Below, piece after piece: positions 14,523 to 22,821 of a DNA stretch of 36,882 bases. How positions within the stretch are numbered: the first letter of the stretch is position 1; every line of letters begins with the position of its first letter. This DNA comes from an uncultured Porphyromonadaceae bacterium (GTDB lineage: Bacteria > Bacteroidota > Bacteroidia > Bacteroidales > Muribaculaceae). The stretch is from positions 1 to 36,882 of the forward strand of contig CANPMT010000030.1 of the NCBI GenBank assembly GCA_947575235.1. Reading direction: 5' to 3'. Made by a program: the position numbers and the translations under genes. The notes beneath the pieces are model-generated. The model had not been told where the DNA came from. It made no database searches and worked only from the letters and a program-made list of their open reading frames with translations.

Positions 14523-15506
14523 TTATCTCTTGAATTTCGGGGCCGGGCTGCTCTCGCTGGGCTCGCCGTTGGCGATGCGGGGCCAGCCATCTTTGTCCCA
14601 CTCCACTTTGTCGAGGTAGACCTTCCTTCCGGCATCGGGAGCCGCGGCGTCGAAGCCGTGGTAGAGCACCCACCACTGGCCGGCGTCATCCTGAACGAAG
14701 TTGCTGTTGTGTCCCGGTCCGATTACCTTGTCGCTCCGCTCAAGTATCTTCATGAAGCCGTCGTCCATGGCCTTGCGCCCCTGGTCGTCGACGTAGGGTC
14801 CGAAGAGGTCTTTCGACCGGGCCACCATCACACGGTAGGTGCTCCGCTCACCCTCACAGCAGGTGCCGGCAGAACCGATCAGGTAGTAGTAGCCGTCGCG
14901 GGGTATTATGTAGGTGCCTTCGGTCAACCCTCCGGCTATCTGCCTCGGCTTCGCCCCCTCTTTCACTCCCAAGCCGTCGGGAGTAAGCTCTATGCCGTAG
15001 ATGCCTCGGAAGCTCCCCCAGAAGAGGTATTTCTTACCGTCGGCCTCGATATACACAGGGTCGATGCTGTTCTGGACTCCGATCTCGTTGCTTATGAAGA
15101 GCTTGCCATGGTCAGTAAATGGACCTGCGGGGGAGTCGGCCGTAGCCACACCTATGCCGCATTCCCACTCGCCGCCCCAGCGCGATTTCGAGTAGTAGAG
15201 CACATACTTGTCGCCTATCTTCTGTATGTCCGGGGCCCAGATGTTGCCGTCGGGCACCATCTGCGGACGTGTCTCGTCGGTGAAGGCTGTGCCGATAAGG
15301 GTCCAGTTCACAAGGTCGGGCGAGCGGAAGATGGGGAGATTGCGCACGTTCTCGGTGGCGTAGAGGTAGTAGTTGCCGTCGTCGGCTCGGATTACGGTCG
15401 GGTCGGGCGCACTGCGGTCTATCACGGGGTTATGATACACGTCGGCTGCATAGGCGCAGCCTGAGATAGCGATGCCGGCAAGCATCGTCATGATGGTTTT
15501 ATTCAT
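14523..15506 (-). CDS. Secreted glycoside hydrolase family 43 enzyme
   Basis: A 327-residue exported enzyme with a five-bladed propeller GH43 pattern. Expected catalytic residues are visible: base Asp35 in SAPDPTVI, pKa-modulating Asp149 in NSIDPVYI, and acid Glu196 in GLTEGTYI. Related sequences are mostly arabinanases or alpha-L-arabinofuranosidases, with xylosidases also in the family, so arabinan or arabinose-side-chain cleavage is the best guess. The start at 15506 is chosen because it begins a signal peptide (MNKTIMTMLAGIAISGCAYA); the ATG at 15551 would add 15 unrelated residues and lies within a terminator. ISGC resembles a lipobox and AYA-AD a type I site, so lipoprotein or soluble periplasmic protein are both possible. 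It has its own terminator and no SusC/D partners nearby. Confidence 0.87.
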   Translation of the reverse strand: MNKTIMTMLAGIAISGCAYAADVYHNPVIDRSAPDPTVIRADDGNYYLYATENVRNLPIFRSPDLVNWTLIGTAFTDETRPQMVPDGNIWAPDIQKIGDKYVLYYSKSRWGGEWECGIGVATADSPAGPFTDHGKLFISNEIGVQNSIDPVYIEADGKKYLFWGSFRGIYGIELTPDGLGVKEGAKPRQIAGGLTEGTYIIPRDGYYYLIGSAGTCCEGERSTYRVMVARSKDLFGPYVDDQGRKAMDDGFMKILERSDKVIGPGHNSNFVQDDAGQWWVLYHGFDAAAPDAGRKVYLDKVEWDKDGWPRIANGEPSESSPAPKFKR

Positions 15507-15540
15507 GTATGTAAGGTTTATAGTGTTGATGTGTCGGTAA

Positions 15541-15589
15541 GAAAAAGTCAAGGAAGCCGACGAAGCTAAGCTTCTTCAACTTCCTTGAC
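15541..15589 (-). terminator. Intrinsic terminator after the DUF4923 gene
   Basis: GTCAAGGAAG (15547-15556) and CTTCCTTGAC (15580-15589) pair perfectly, with an inner GAAGC/GCTTC stem. On the minus strand the hairpin is followed by TTTTTC. It ends the presumed ATPase-glgB-DUF4923 transcription unit. Confidence 0.92.
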
Positions 15590-15603
15590 TCTATTTGAGT
15601 ATA

Positions 15604-16413
15604 TCACTTCTTCTTATTCAGAATGTTGAGAAGGTTGTTCAGCCCCTCTCCCGCTGCGGGGGTTGTGGTGCTGTCCTGCGTCTGGGTGCTCCCGTTTGAG
15701 CGTGAACCGCCGAAGAGGGCGTCCAGACCTGAACCTGACGTTGTTGTGGTGGTGCCTGTCGAGGAGGGTGCCCCGGTGTATTGCATCGAGAATCCGATGC
15801 AGGCGCCGTCGTAGCTGTCGAGAAGGGTACCGAGTGTCTTGGCAATCGACATGCCGCTCACCTTACCTATGGTTGAGATCATCTCTTTCAGTTTCGTGGC
15901 GTCGAACATGAGGTCCATATTCTGGCCGCTCTTCTGGACATAGGCAGTGAACTGCCCCACCTTGATCTTACCCAAGGCAAGCACGTTGAAGGTGAACGTG
16001 CCCTGCTCGCTGCCGGGCACAACGTTGCCGCTGAGCTTGAGCATCTTCACGGTCATCGTGAAATTGCCGTCGGCGTCGATGGTCATCGGCATTCCGGTCA
16101 GGCCATACTGCTCGTAGTAGGGCTGGAGCTTGGTCTCTAAGGCTGCCGCTCCGGCTATGCCTCCGGCTTTCTGCAGGAAGTTGTCGCTCTTGAAAGTCAC
16201 CGCCGGACCCTGCGACACATATTCACCTACAAGATCCTCAAGGGTGAGGTCGGTCTTGGTGAATATACCCGACAATACGTTGCCGATTGTGCTTCCGAGG
16301 TCGCTGCCGTTGCCGCCACCTCCCAGACCTTGCAGAAGGTCGCCTAAACTCTGAGCTTGGGCAGTGGCTCCCGCCATGAGAGCCGCCGCTAAAAAGAATG
16401 CTTTGATTTTCAT
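15604..16413 (-). CDS. DUF4923 family exported protein
   Basis: A 269-residue protein with a clean signal peptide (MKIKAFFLAAALMAGATAQA, cleavage AQA-QS) and the DUF4923 pattern seen in Bacteroidales: DLVGEYVSQGPAVTF, AAALETKLQPYYEQYG, FTMTVKMLKLSGNV and ISTIGKVSGMSIAKTLGTLL with YDGACIGF. Gly-rich (residues 30-40) and Ser/Thr/Gly-rich (about 215-260) tracts flank the domain. The family has no established function; periplasmic or surface location is inferred from the signal. It begins 30 bp after glgB with no terminator between, so it is probably co-transcribed with it. Confidence 0.8.
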   Translation of the reverse strand: MKIKAFFLAAALMAGATAQAQSLGDLLQGLGGGGNGSDLGSTIGNVLSGIFTKTDLTLEDLVGEYVSQGPAVTFKSDNFLQKAGGIAGAAALETKLQPYYEQYGLTGMPMTIDADGNFTMTVKMLKLSGNVVPGSEQGTFTFNVLALGKIKVGQFTAYVQKSGQNMDLMFDATKLKEMISTIGKVSGMSIAKTLGTLLDSYDGACIGFSMQYTGAPSSTGTTTTTSGSGLDALFGGSRSNGSTQTQDSTTTPAAGEGLNNLLNILNKKK

Positions 16414-16443
16414 TTATTACTTCTCTTTTTTACCTGTAGCTTC

Positions 16444-18786
16444 TCAGGACTCAGCGGCTGCTTTCGGCTTGCGTCCGCGTTTCGCTGCGGGCTTTACCTC
16501 GGCCTCAGCGGCTGCCTTGGGCTTGCGTCCGCGTTTGGCTGCGGGCTTTACCTCGGCCTCGGCGGCTGCCTTCGGCTTGCGTCCACGCTTGGCTGCGGGC
16601 TTTGCCTCGGTCTTGGCGGCTTCGGCGGCTGCCTTCGGCTTGCGTCCACGTTTGGCCGCAGGCTTTACCTCGGTCTTTGCCTCGGTGTTAGCCTCGGCAA
16701 CAATGACGACGGGCTCGCTTACCTCCGCCTGAGTCTCTGCTTCAGATTTTTTGACGCGTTTCTTGGGCGATGGTTTAACGCGACGCAAAACCTGTGCCGT
16801 ACGGGCGGGGAGATACATCCTGAGCCAGCCCTTTCCGGCGGGGGAGTAAAGCGGGTCGGGGGTTGTGAAGTGATGCACGCTTCCATCCACCAGACCGTGG
16901 CCACCGAAACGAAGGTCGTCGCTGTCGAGTATCACCTCATATTCACCTGCCGGAGCGAGGAAACCGTAACCCTCGAAACTCTTCACAGGGTTCCAGTTGA
17001 ACACGAATATCAGATCGCCGCGCATGAAGGCGAGCACCTGGTCGTCATCCTTCTCCCAGAGTTTCTCCACGGGGAGCGACTGGAAGTTGTAGACCCCTGA
17101 CACGGTCTCCACCATAGAGTTGTCGAAGGCGTTGAGGAATTTATATTTCAGGTCCTCACGGTCAACGAGATCCCACTGGCGGCGGGCGTATTTGTAGCTC
17201 CAGCCGTTACCCTCGCGAGGGAAGTCGATCCATTCGGGATGTCCGAACTCGTTACCCATGAAGTTGAGGTAGCCGCCGTTGATTGTGGCGAGTGTCACAA
17301 GACGTATCATCTTGTGGAGGGCCATGCCGCGCTCTACGGTGAAGTTGTTGTCGTCTACCATCATATGCCAGTACATCTCCTTGTCGATAAGACGGAAGAT
17401 GATGGTCTTGTCGCCTACGAGGGCCTGGTCGTGGCTCTCGCAGTAGGATATGGTCTTCTCATCGGCGCGACGGTTGGTAAGCTCCCACCATATTGATGTG
17501 GGGTGCCAGTCCTCATCCCTCTTCTCTTTGATCATCTTGATCCAGTAGTCGGGTATGCCCATCGCCATACGGTAGTCGAACCCTATGCCACCCTCGTCAA
17601 ACTTGACAGCCAAGCCGGGCATGCCGCTCATCTCCTCGGCTATGGTTATGGCCTTGGGATTTACGTCATGTATGAGTATGTTGGCCAGTGTCAGGTAAGT
17701 CAGGGCGTTGGTGTCCTGGTTGCCGTCGTAGTAGTCGGCATATGAGCCGAAGGCTTTCCCGAGACCGTGGTCGTAATAGAGCATCGAGGTGACGCCGTCG
17801 AAACGGAAACCGTCAAACTTATACTCTTCGAGCCAGTATTTGCAGTTGGAGAGGAGGAAGTGGAGCACGTTGGTCTTCCCGTAGTCGAACAGGAGTGAGT
17901 CCCAGGCCGGATGCTCGCGTCGTCCGTCGCCGTAGAAGTAGAGGTCGTAGCTGCCGTCGAGCCGGCCAAGACCCTCCACCTCGTTCTTTACGGCGTGTGA
18001 GTGTACGATATCCATGATCACGGCAATGCCGAGCTTGTGGGCCTCGTCGATGAGTCGCTTGAGGTCGTCGGGGGTGCCGAAACGTGAGCTGGGGGCGTAG
18101 AAGCTGCTCACATGATAGCCGAACGAGCCGTAATAGGGATGTTCCTGTATGGCCATGATCTGGATGGCGTTGTAGCCGTCGGCGGCTATGCGGGGGAGAG
18201 TCTTCTCGCGGAACTCGTCATAAGACCCTACACCCTCCCTCTCCTGGGCCATACCGATATGGCACTCATATATAAGAAGGGGCTTGGTGTCGGGGGTGAA
18301 TTTCTTCACCTTGAATTTATATGGTTTCTCGGGCTGGTAAACCTGTGCCGAGAATATCTTCGTGTTCTCATCCTGCACCACGCGTGTGGCGTAGGCGGGT
18401 ATGCGCTCACCCTGGCCGCCGTTCCATGTCACGAACATCTTGAAGAGGTCGCCGTCATGGAGTGCCTCCTCGGGGAGGTGTATCTCCCACACGCCATATT
18501 CGTTGCGTGTGAGTTTATACCGGTCGTCGGTCTTCCAGTCGGAGAATGTGCCGATCAGCCATACGCCTGTGGCGTTGGGGGCATATTCGCGGAACACCCA
18601 TCCCCCCTCGTCGAGGTGGTGCAAGCCATAGAATTTATAAGCGTTGGCAAAGTCTGACAGCGACCCGTGGGTGTTGGCTGTCAGCTCGGCAAGTTTTCTC
18701 AGCACATCCTCATGACGCCCCTCGATGGCGGGAGCGAAGGGCTCGAGCCAGGGGTCGTTGCGGAGAATTTCTAATCTCTTTTCCAT
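16444..18786 (-). CDS. glgB: 1,4-alpha-glucan branching enzyme with AT-hook-like tail
   Basis: This enzyme cuts alpha-1,4-glucan and transfers the piece to a 6-hydroxyl, making glycogen branches. A CBM48 domain (about 55-145, WVFREYAPNATGVWLIGTFS) precedes a GH13 barrel with nucleophile Asp330 (GFRFDGVTS), acid Glu384 (AEEMSGMP) and His452-Asp453 (CESHDQA), and an all-beta C-terminal domain to about residue 670. The eukaryote-like form is usual in Bacteroidetes. What is unusual is residues 671-780: a basic, Ala/Lys/Pro-rich tail with four copies of KPAAKRGRKPKAAAEA, each holding the AT-hook core RGRKP (713, 734, 752, 770). The last three cores are spaced exactly 18 residues apart. The tail is not needed for catalysis in the family and may bind DNA, RNA or anionic polymers. 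Confidence 0.95.
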   Translation of the reverse strand: MEKRLEILRNDPWLEPFAPAIEGRHEDVLRKLAELTANTHGSLSDFANAYKFYGLHHLDEGGWVFREYAPNATGVWLIGTFSDWKTDDRYKLTRNEYGVWEIHLPEEALHDGDLFKMFVTWNGGQGERIPAYATRVVQDENTKIFSAQVYQPEKPYKFKVKKFTPDTKPLLIYECHIGMAQEREGVGSYDEFREKTLPRIAADGYNAIQIMAIQEHPYYGSFGYHVSSFYAPSSRFGTPDDLKRLIDEAHKLGIAVIMDIVHSHAVKNEVEGLGRLDGSYDLYFYGDGRREHPAWDSLLFDYGKTNVLHFLLSNCKYWLEEYKFDGFRFDGVTSMLYYDHGLGKAFGSYADYYDGNQDTNALTYLTLANILIHDVNPKAITIAEEMSGMPGLAVKFDEGGIGFDYRMAMGIPDYWIKMIKEKRDEDWHPTSIWWELTNRRADEKTISYCESHDQALVGDKTIIFRLIDKEMYWHMMVDDNNFTVERGMALHKMIRLVTLATINGGYLNFMGNEFGHPEWIDFPREGNGWSYKYARRQWDLVDREDLKYKFLNAFDNSMVETVSGVYNFQSLPVEKLWEKDDDQVLAFMRGDLIFVFNWNPVKSFEGYGFLAPAGEYEVILDSDDLRFGGHGLVDGSVHHFTTPDPLYSPAGKGWLRMYLPARTAQVLRRVKPSPKKRVKKSEAETQAEVSEPVVIVAEANTEAKTEVKPAAKRGRKPKAAAEAAKTEAKPAAKRGRKPKAAAEAEVKPAAKRGRKPKAAAEAEVKPAAKRGRKPKAAAES
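16453..16668 (-). repeat. In-frame repeats coding for the GlgB tail
   Basis: Four near-identical units code for the RGRKP-containing tail. The three units nearest the stop codon have a 54-bp period and the first is separated by 63 bp. Such repeats expand and contract easily, so copy number may vary between strains. Confidence 0.85.
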
Positions 18787-18848
18787 TTGTAATATTTGGG
18801 TTATATTGATTTTTTCAATTCAGGTAATTATCCTTGTTTTAAAACGTT

Positions 18849-20435
18849 TCAATTACGCTTTTTGTTATCTTCAGTCACCCTGAAACATCTTCTTATCGCC
18901 TCGCGCAGGCGGTCGGCGTCGGGTCCACCCTCCTTGAGGGCACCTATCACTCCGGCTATGTAGTCATCCTTATGCTTGTAGCCCAACATCTGGGCCACTC
19001 CGCAGTCGCCGAGCATCGGCTTGTGGTTGAACACTTTGAGTATGCCGGCATAGTCGCGGCTGTTGATGTAGCCCTGGAATTCGGCGCGGAGCTGGTTGTA
19101 TTGCTCGCGTGGCCTGAGCATGTTGATGAGACTGCGCAGGTGTGTCTCCATGGCGGTTATGCAGGAGAAGCGGGCGTCGATCTTGCACTCCACCATGCGC
19201 TTTACGCGATGGCGCACATGCTGCAGGGCCTGCTCGTCGAATTTACGCCTGAACTCCCCCAAGACGGCGCGCTGCACCTTGCCGAACACCTTCTCGGGAT
19301 TGCGGCGGCGCCGCTTGGCCATGGTGCGCACCACCTCCTCCATAAGGAAGATATTCTCCACCTCGGCCACGTCGGGCACCATCACCGACTTGCGGCGTAG
19401 GTATTCCACCTCGGGGTCGGTGCGCCGGTCGCGGTCAACCACTCCACGGCTCTCGAGATGGTGCATGTTCTTGAGGTCGTTGAAGGTGCGGGTGGTCTCG
19501 ATCACCTTGTCGCATGAGCCTAACGGACGCACGGTGCAGTCGGTGAATACAAGCGGATAGAGGCGGGCGTCGATGCTGTGGCGGGCGTCCCCCTCGATGA
19601 AGAGCACCGGCTTGCGGGTGCCTATGAGGTCAACGAAGAGGTCTTCGTTGAGATTGCCGGGCTGTATCACCTCATAATCCCAGGCGTTAATCTCGGCGTC
19701 GTAGCTCTTCACCCAGATGCAGACATTGCGCGTGCGCGAGCTTACAAACTCCACGTCAACCGAATTGTAGACGAAGGTGCAGTCGGGGCGGAGCTCCTCG
19801 ATTGAGTTCCAGAGATTGTTGAGCACGCTGGGATGCAGGAAGAGCGAAGGGGTGTCAACGAATATAACGGCATTATCCATGGCATAGAGCACTGCGGCGG
19901 CGTAATAGAGCACCGTCTGCTCACTCTGGCTGAGCTTCCCCACCCCTATCAGGTCGTCGCCCGAGGTGGTGGAGAACATCATGCTCCCTTTGGTCCTGAC
20001 TATATGATTGCCGGGGAATACCCTCTCCCATATCTCTATGAGGCGATCGAGCCGCGTGGGCTTGAGCCGCCCGTTGTGGCGCCCGTCGCGCCGCTCCTGC
20101 TTGAGCGAGAGGAGGGCCTCGAACTCATCCACAAAGAGCATGTAGGTGAGTTTGTCGAGCTCGCTCACGGCATCTGTGCGCATATAGGGCTGCTGGGCCA
20201 CGGCCTCGCGGAAGAGCATGTCGATGCTCCCGGGGCGCTCGCTCTCCTCGCGCTCGGGGAAGGGTGCGCTCACAGCCGAGAGGCAGTAGGCCCGCTGCCC
20301 GTTGAGCCGTATCAGCTCATCCATGAAGCGGGTCTTGCCGGCGCCGCCCGCGCCTATTATCGAGAGCTGACGGGCCTCGGGCAATACCGGGGCTTTCCGG
20401 CCACCGGTCATCGGGGGTAATTTCAGGGTATCCAT
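18849..20435 (-). CDS. Fused ABC/AAA-type ATPase and DUF4435 (TOPRIM-like) protein
   Basis: A 528-residue protein with two parts. Residues about 15-235 form an ABC-like ATPase: Walker A G28AGGAGKT35, signature-like LSQSEQT (168-174) and Walker B VIFVDTPSLFLHP (190-202). Residues about 275-500 match DUF4435: FIEGD (Glu281, Asp283), GVVDRD (Asp334, Asp336) and EVEN (Glu360), the acidic spacing of a TOPRIM-like nuclease. The same ATPase-plus-DUF4435 pairing occurs in the PARIS anti-phage system (AriA/AriB), sometimes fused, and resembles OLD nucleases. Walker B reads DTP where the active glutamate (DEP) is expected. It lies upstream of glgB with a 62-bp gap. Role in defence, repair or housekeeping is not settled by sequence. 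Confidence 0.75.
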   Translation of the reverse strand: MDTLKLPPMTGGRKAPVLPEARQLSIIGAGGAGKTRFMDELIRLNGQRAYCLSAVSAPFPEREESERPGSIDMLFREAVAQQPYMRTDAVSELDKLTYMLFVDEFEALLSLKQERRDGRHNGRLKPTRLDRLIEIWERVFPGNHIVRTKGSMMFSTTSGDDLIGVGKLSQSEQTVLYYAAAVLYAMDNAVIFVDTPSLFLHPSVLNNLWNSIEELRPDCTFVYNSVDVEFVSSRTRNVCIWVKSYDAEINAWDYEVIQPGNLNEDLFVDLIGTRKPVLFIEGDARHSIDARLYPLVFTDCTVRPLGSCDKVIETTRTFNDLKNMHHLESRGVVDRDRRTDPEVEYLRRKSVMVPDVAEVENIFLMEEVVRTMAKRRRRNPEKVFGKVQRAVLGEFRRKFDEQALQHVRHRVKRMVECKIDARFSCITAMETHLRSLINMLRPREQYNQLRAEFQGYINSRDYAGILKVFNHKPMLGDCGVAQMLGYKHKDDYIAGVIGALKEGGPDADRLREAIRRCFRVTEDNKKRN

Positions 20436-20465
20436 AGTGCGGTATTTTTGGAAAAAGCCCTTCTT

Positions 20466-20511
20466 ATATTCGGAAATTCAAATATAGCATATTCGGGACT
20501 CCAAATATAGC
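20466..20511. repeat. 23-bp tandem duplication in the divergent promoter region
   Basis: Units at 20466-20488 and 20489-20511 differ at three positions. Each contains CAAATATAGC, whose minus-strand reading TATATTTG fits a -7 box. They lie between the ATPase-DUF4435 gene and ribE. Confidence 0.85.
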
Positions 20512-20531
20512 ACTTTTTTTCCGGCTTTCAA
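20502..20531 (-). promoter_or_regulatory. Promoter of the ATPase-DUF4435 gene
   Basis: On the minus strand TTG (20529-20531) is followed after 19 bp by TATATTTG (20502-20509), the upstream one of two -7-like boxes in the 23-bp duplication. The leader to 20435 is about 60 bases. Confidence 0.6.
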
Positions 20532-20550
20532 TCATGTGGTTGCCATTATT

Positions 20551-20582
20551 TTTGCGCACACGGAAAAATTTCCGTAATTTTG
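20551..20582 (+). promoter_or_regulatory. ribE promoter
   Basis: TTTG (20551-20554), a 20-bp spacer, then TAATTTTG (20575-20582): a good match to the Bacteroidales housekeeping promoter. The leader to the ATG is about 25 bases, too short for an FMN riboswitch. Confidence 0.8.
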
Positions 20583-20610
20583 CATAAACAGAATTAAAAA
20601 CAGACAGTAT

Positions 20611-21216
20611 ATGTTTTCAGGAATCGTAGAAGACGCCCTGGAGGTGGTTGACCTCCGCAGGGATGCCGGTAATCTCCATATAACAATGCGTTGCCCGTTT
20701 GCCGATGAGGTCCGCATTGACCAGAGTATAGCACACAACGGCGTGTGCCTCACTGTTGTATCTCTCCCGGGCGACGGCACTTATACGGTGACTGCCATCC
20801 AGGAGACGCTCGACCGCTCGAACCTTGGCGACCTCAAGAAGGGTGACCTTGTGAACGTGGAGCGCTCGATGGTGATGAACGGTCGCCTCGACGGCCATAT
20901 CGTGCAGGGACACGTTGACACCACAGCCCTCTGCGAGAGCGTGGAGGAGGCCGACGGCAGCTGGTATTACAAATTCCGTTATGACGTTGACCCGGCCCTG
21001 CTGCGCAAGGGGTACGTCACTGTGGAGAAGGGCTCGGTGACGGTGAACGGCGTGAGCCTCACCGTGTGCGACTCGGAGAGGGATTCTTTCCGTGTGGCCA
21101 TCATACCGTATACCCACGACCATACCAATTTCCACCGTATCGAGGCGGGCACCCGCGTAAACCTTGAGTTTGACATCATCGGTAAGTATCTTGCCCGTCT
21201 CTCTGAATTCAAATAA
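20611..21216 (+). CDS. ribE: Riboflavin synthase
   Basis: This 201-residue enzyme converts two molecules of 6,7-dimethyl-8-ribityllumazine to riboflavin and the pyrimidine precursor, the last step of riboflavin synthesis. It has the hallmark N-terminus MFSGIVED, the internally duplicated lumazine-binding barrels (DGHIVQGHVDTTA marks the start of the second) and VNGVSLTV in the second repeat. Length is normal for the family. It heads the plus-strand run followed by cmk, 19 bp downstream. Confidence 0.96.
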   Translation: MFSGIVEDALEVVDLRRDAGNLHITMRCPFADEVRIDQSIAHNGVCLTVVSLPGDGTYTVTAIQETLDRSNLGDLKKGDLVNVERSMVMNGRLDGHIVQGHVDTTALCESVEEADGSWYYKFRYDVDPALLRKGYVTVEKGSVTVNGVSLTVCDSERDSFRVAIIPYTHDHTNFHRIEAGTRVNLEFDIIGKYLARLSEFK

Positions 21217-21235
21217 TCTTATCCTCCTCACTATC

Positions 21236-21940
21236 ATGACTTCTGACAAGAAAATAATTGTAGCCATCGACGGCTATTCATCCTCGGGCAAAAGCACCAT
21301 GGCGCGCGAACTGGCGCGCCGTGTTGGCTATGTCTATGTCGACTCGGGCGCGATGTACCGCGCCGTCACACTCTATGCGATGCGCCACGACCTCGCCTCC
21401 CCGCAGAGCGGAGTCAACGTGGAGGGGCTCGTAAGAGTGCTCCCCGACATCCATATATCTTTCGCTCCGGCCGGAGCCGACGGCGTGCAGCACACGCTGC
21501 TCAACGGCGAGGATGTGGAGTCGGAAATCCGCGACATGCAGGTGAGCAATCTGGTGAGCCCGGTGTCGGTGATTCCGGAGGTGCGCCACCGACTCACTCT
21601 CCTGCAGCAGGGTTTCGGCGAGGAGAAGGGGATCGTGATGGATGGCCGCGACATAGGCACTACCGTATTCCCTGACGCTGAACTGAAAATCTTTGTATGC
21701 GCGAGCGCCGAGGAGCGCGCACGCCGCCGCATGAGGGAACTGCAGGCCAAGGGTGAGGAGGTGTCGTTCGAGGAGGTGCTTCACAATGTGGTGGAGCGCG
21801 ACCGTATCGACTCCACACGCGAGGTGTCGCCTCTGCGCAAGGCCGACGACGCCATCGAACTTGACAACGGCACCATGACCCCCGCACAGCAGATGGAATG
21901 GCTGCTCAATGAATTTAATAAAGCCACTGCCAATGGTTGA
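21236..21940 (+). CDS. cmk: Cytidylate kinase
   Basis: This 234-residue P-loop kinase phosphorylates CMP and dCMP. It shows the P-loop DGYSSSGKST near the N-terminus, then YVDSGAMYRAVTLYAM, MDGRDIGTTVFPDAELK (substrate contacts) and the arginine-rich lid ERARRRMREL. The start at 21236 is chosen because an upstream in-frame ATG (21164) lies inside ribE and adds 24 unrelated residues. The last 8 bp overlap ispH, suggesting coupled translation. Confidence 0.95.
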   Translation: MTSDKKIIVAIDGYSSSGKSTMARELARRVGYVYVDSGAMYRAVTLYAMRHDLASPQSGVNVEGLVRVLPDIHISFAPAGADGVQHTLLNGEDVESEIRDMQVSNLVSPVSVIPEVRHRLTLLQQGFGEEKGIVMDGRDIGTTVFPDAELKIFVCASAEERARRRMRELQAKGEEVSFEEVLHNVVERDRIDSTREVSPLRKADDAIELDNGTMTPAQQMEWLLNEFNKATANG

Positions 21941-22802
21941 GATTGATGTCAACTCCGGCTTCTGCTTCGGTGTGGTGACGGCCATAACCAAGGCGGAGGA
22001 GGAGCTCGGGAAGAGCGGCCAGCTCTATTGCCTCGGCGATATCGTGCATAACGCCGGCGAGGTGGAACGCCTGCGCGAAAAGGGACTCCAGACCATCACG
22101 CATGAGGAACTTGGCGAACTGAAGAACGTGAAGGTGCTGCTCCGCGCACATGGCGAACCCCCGCAGACCTATGCCACGGCCAACCTCAACAACGTGACTA
22201 TCATCGACGCCACCTGTCCGGTGGTGCTGCAACTGCAGCGCCGCATCAAGAAGGCTTATAATGATGGCCTCGAGGCGGAACGCGCCGGAGGCACCAAACC
22301 GCTTATCGTAATCTATGGCAAAAACGGCCATGCCGAGGTGAACGGTCTCGTGGGACAGACCAACGGCGAGGCTGTGGTGATACAGGACCTTGACGGGATC
22401 AACTCGCTCGACCTATCGCGCGACATCCTGCTTTACTCGCAGACCACCAAATCGCTCGAAGGATTCCGTGAGGTGGTGGAGGAGATCAAACGCCGCAAAA
22501 CCACCGGGAAGTTTGAATATTTCGACACTATCTGCCGCCAGGTGGCCAACCGTATGGAGAAGATGCGTGAGTTCGCACGCAATCATGACGTGGTGCTCTT
22601 TGTGAGCGGCGCCAAAAGCTCTAACGGGAAGGTGCTCTTCGAGAAATGCCGCGAGGTGAACCCGCGCACCTATCTCATATCTGACGAGACCCAGCTCCGC
22701 CCGGAATGGACCGCCGGAGTGGATTCAATCGGTGTGTGCGGCGCCACCTCCACCCCGCTCTGGCTCATGGAGCGTGTGGCGGAGAAAGTTGAACATCGCT
22801 GA
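21933..22802 (+). CDS. ispH: 4-hydroxy-3-methylbut-2-enyl diphosphate reductase
   Basis: The last enzyme of the MEP isoprenoid pathway, a [4Fe-4S] protein making IPP and DMAPP from HMBPP. From the start at 21933 (MVEIDVNSGFCFGV) it has 289 residues. The three cluster cysteines are Cys11 (GFCFGV), Cys95 (DATCPVV) and Cys201 (DTICRQV), with His39 and His73 in the substrate pocket. An ATG at 21909 would add 8 residues and a longer overlap with cmk; the shorter form fits the family N-terminus better. Confidence 0.95.
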   Translation: MVEIDVNSGFCFGVVTAITKAEEELGKSGQLYCLGDIVHNAGEVERLREKGLQTITHEELGELKNVKVLLRAHGEPPQTYATANLNNVTIIDATCPVVLQLQRRIKKAYNDGLEAERAGGTKPLIVIYGKNGHAEVNGLVGQTNGEAVVIQDLDGINSLDLSRDILLYSQTTKSLEGFREVVEEIKRRKTTGKFEYFDTICRQVANRMEKMREFARNHDVVLFVSGAKSSNGKVLFEKCREVNPRTYLISDETQLRPEWTAGVDSIGVCGATSTPLWLMERVAEKVEHR

Positions 22803-22821
22803 ACCCACTCACAGTAATATC

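Noticed and set aside
14658..15464. Long plus-strand open frame (268 codons) over the GH43 gene
   Set aside because: It is exactly antisense to a well-supported GH43 gene and shows no domain; GC-rich antisense frames stay open by chance.
20551..20610. FMN riboswitch before ribE
   Set aside because: The promoter lies about 30 bp before the start codon, leaving no room for the aptamer.
20617..21991. Long minus-strand frames under ribE and cmk
   Set aside because: Antisense shadows of genes with clear family motifs.
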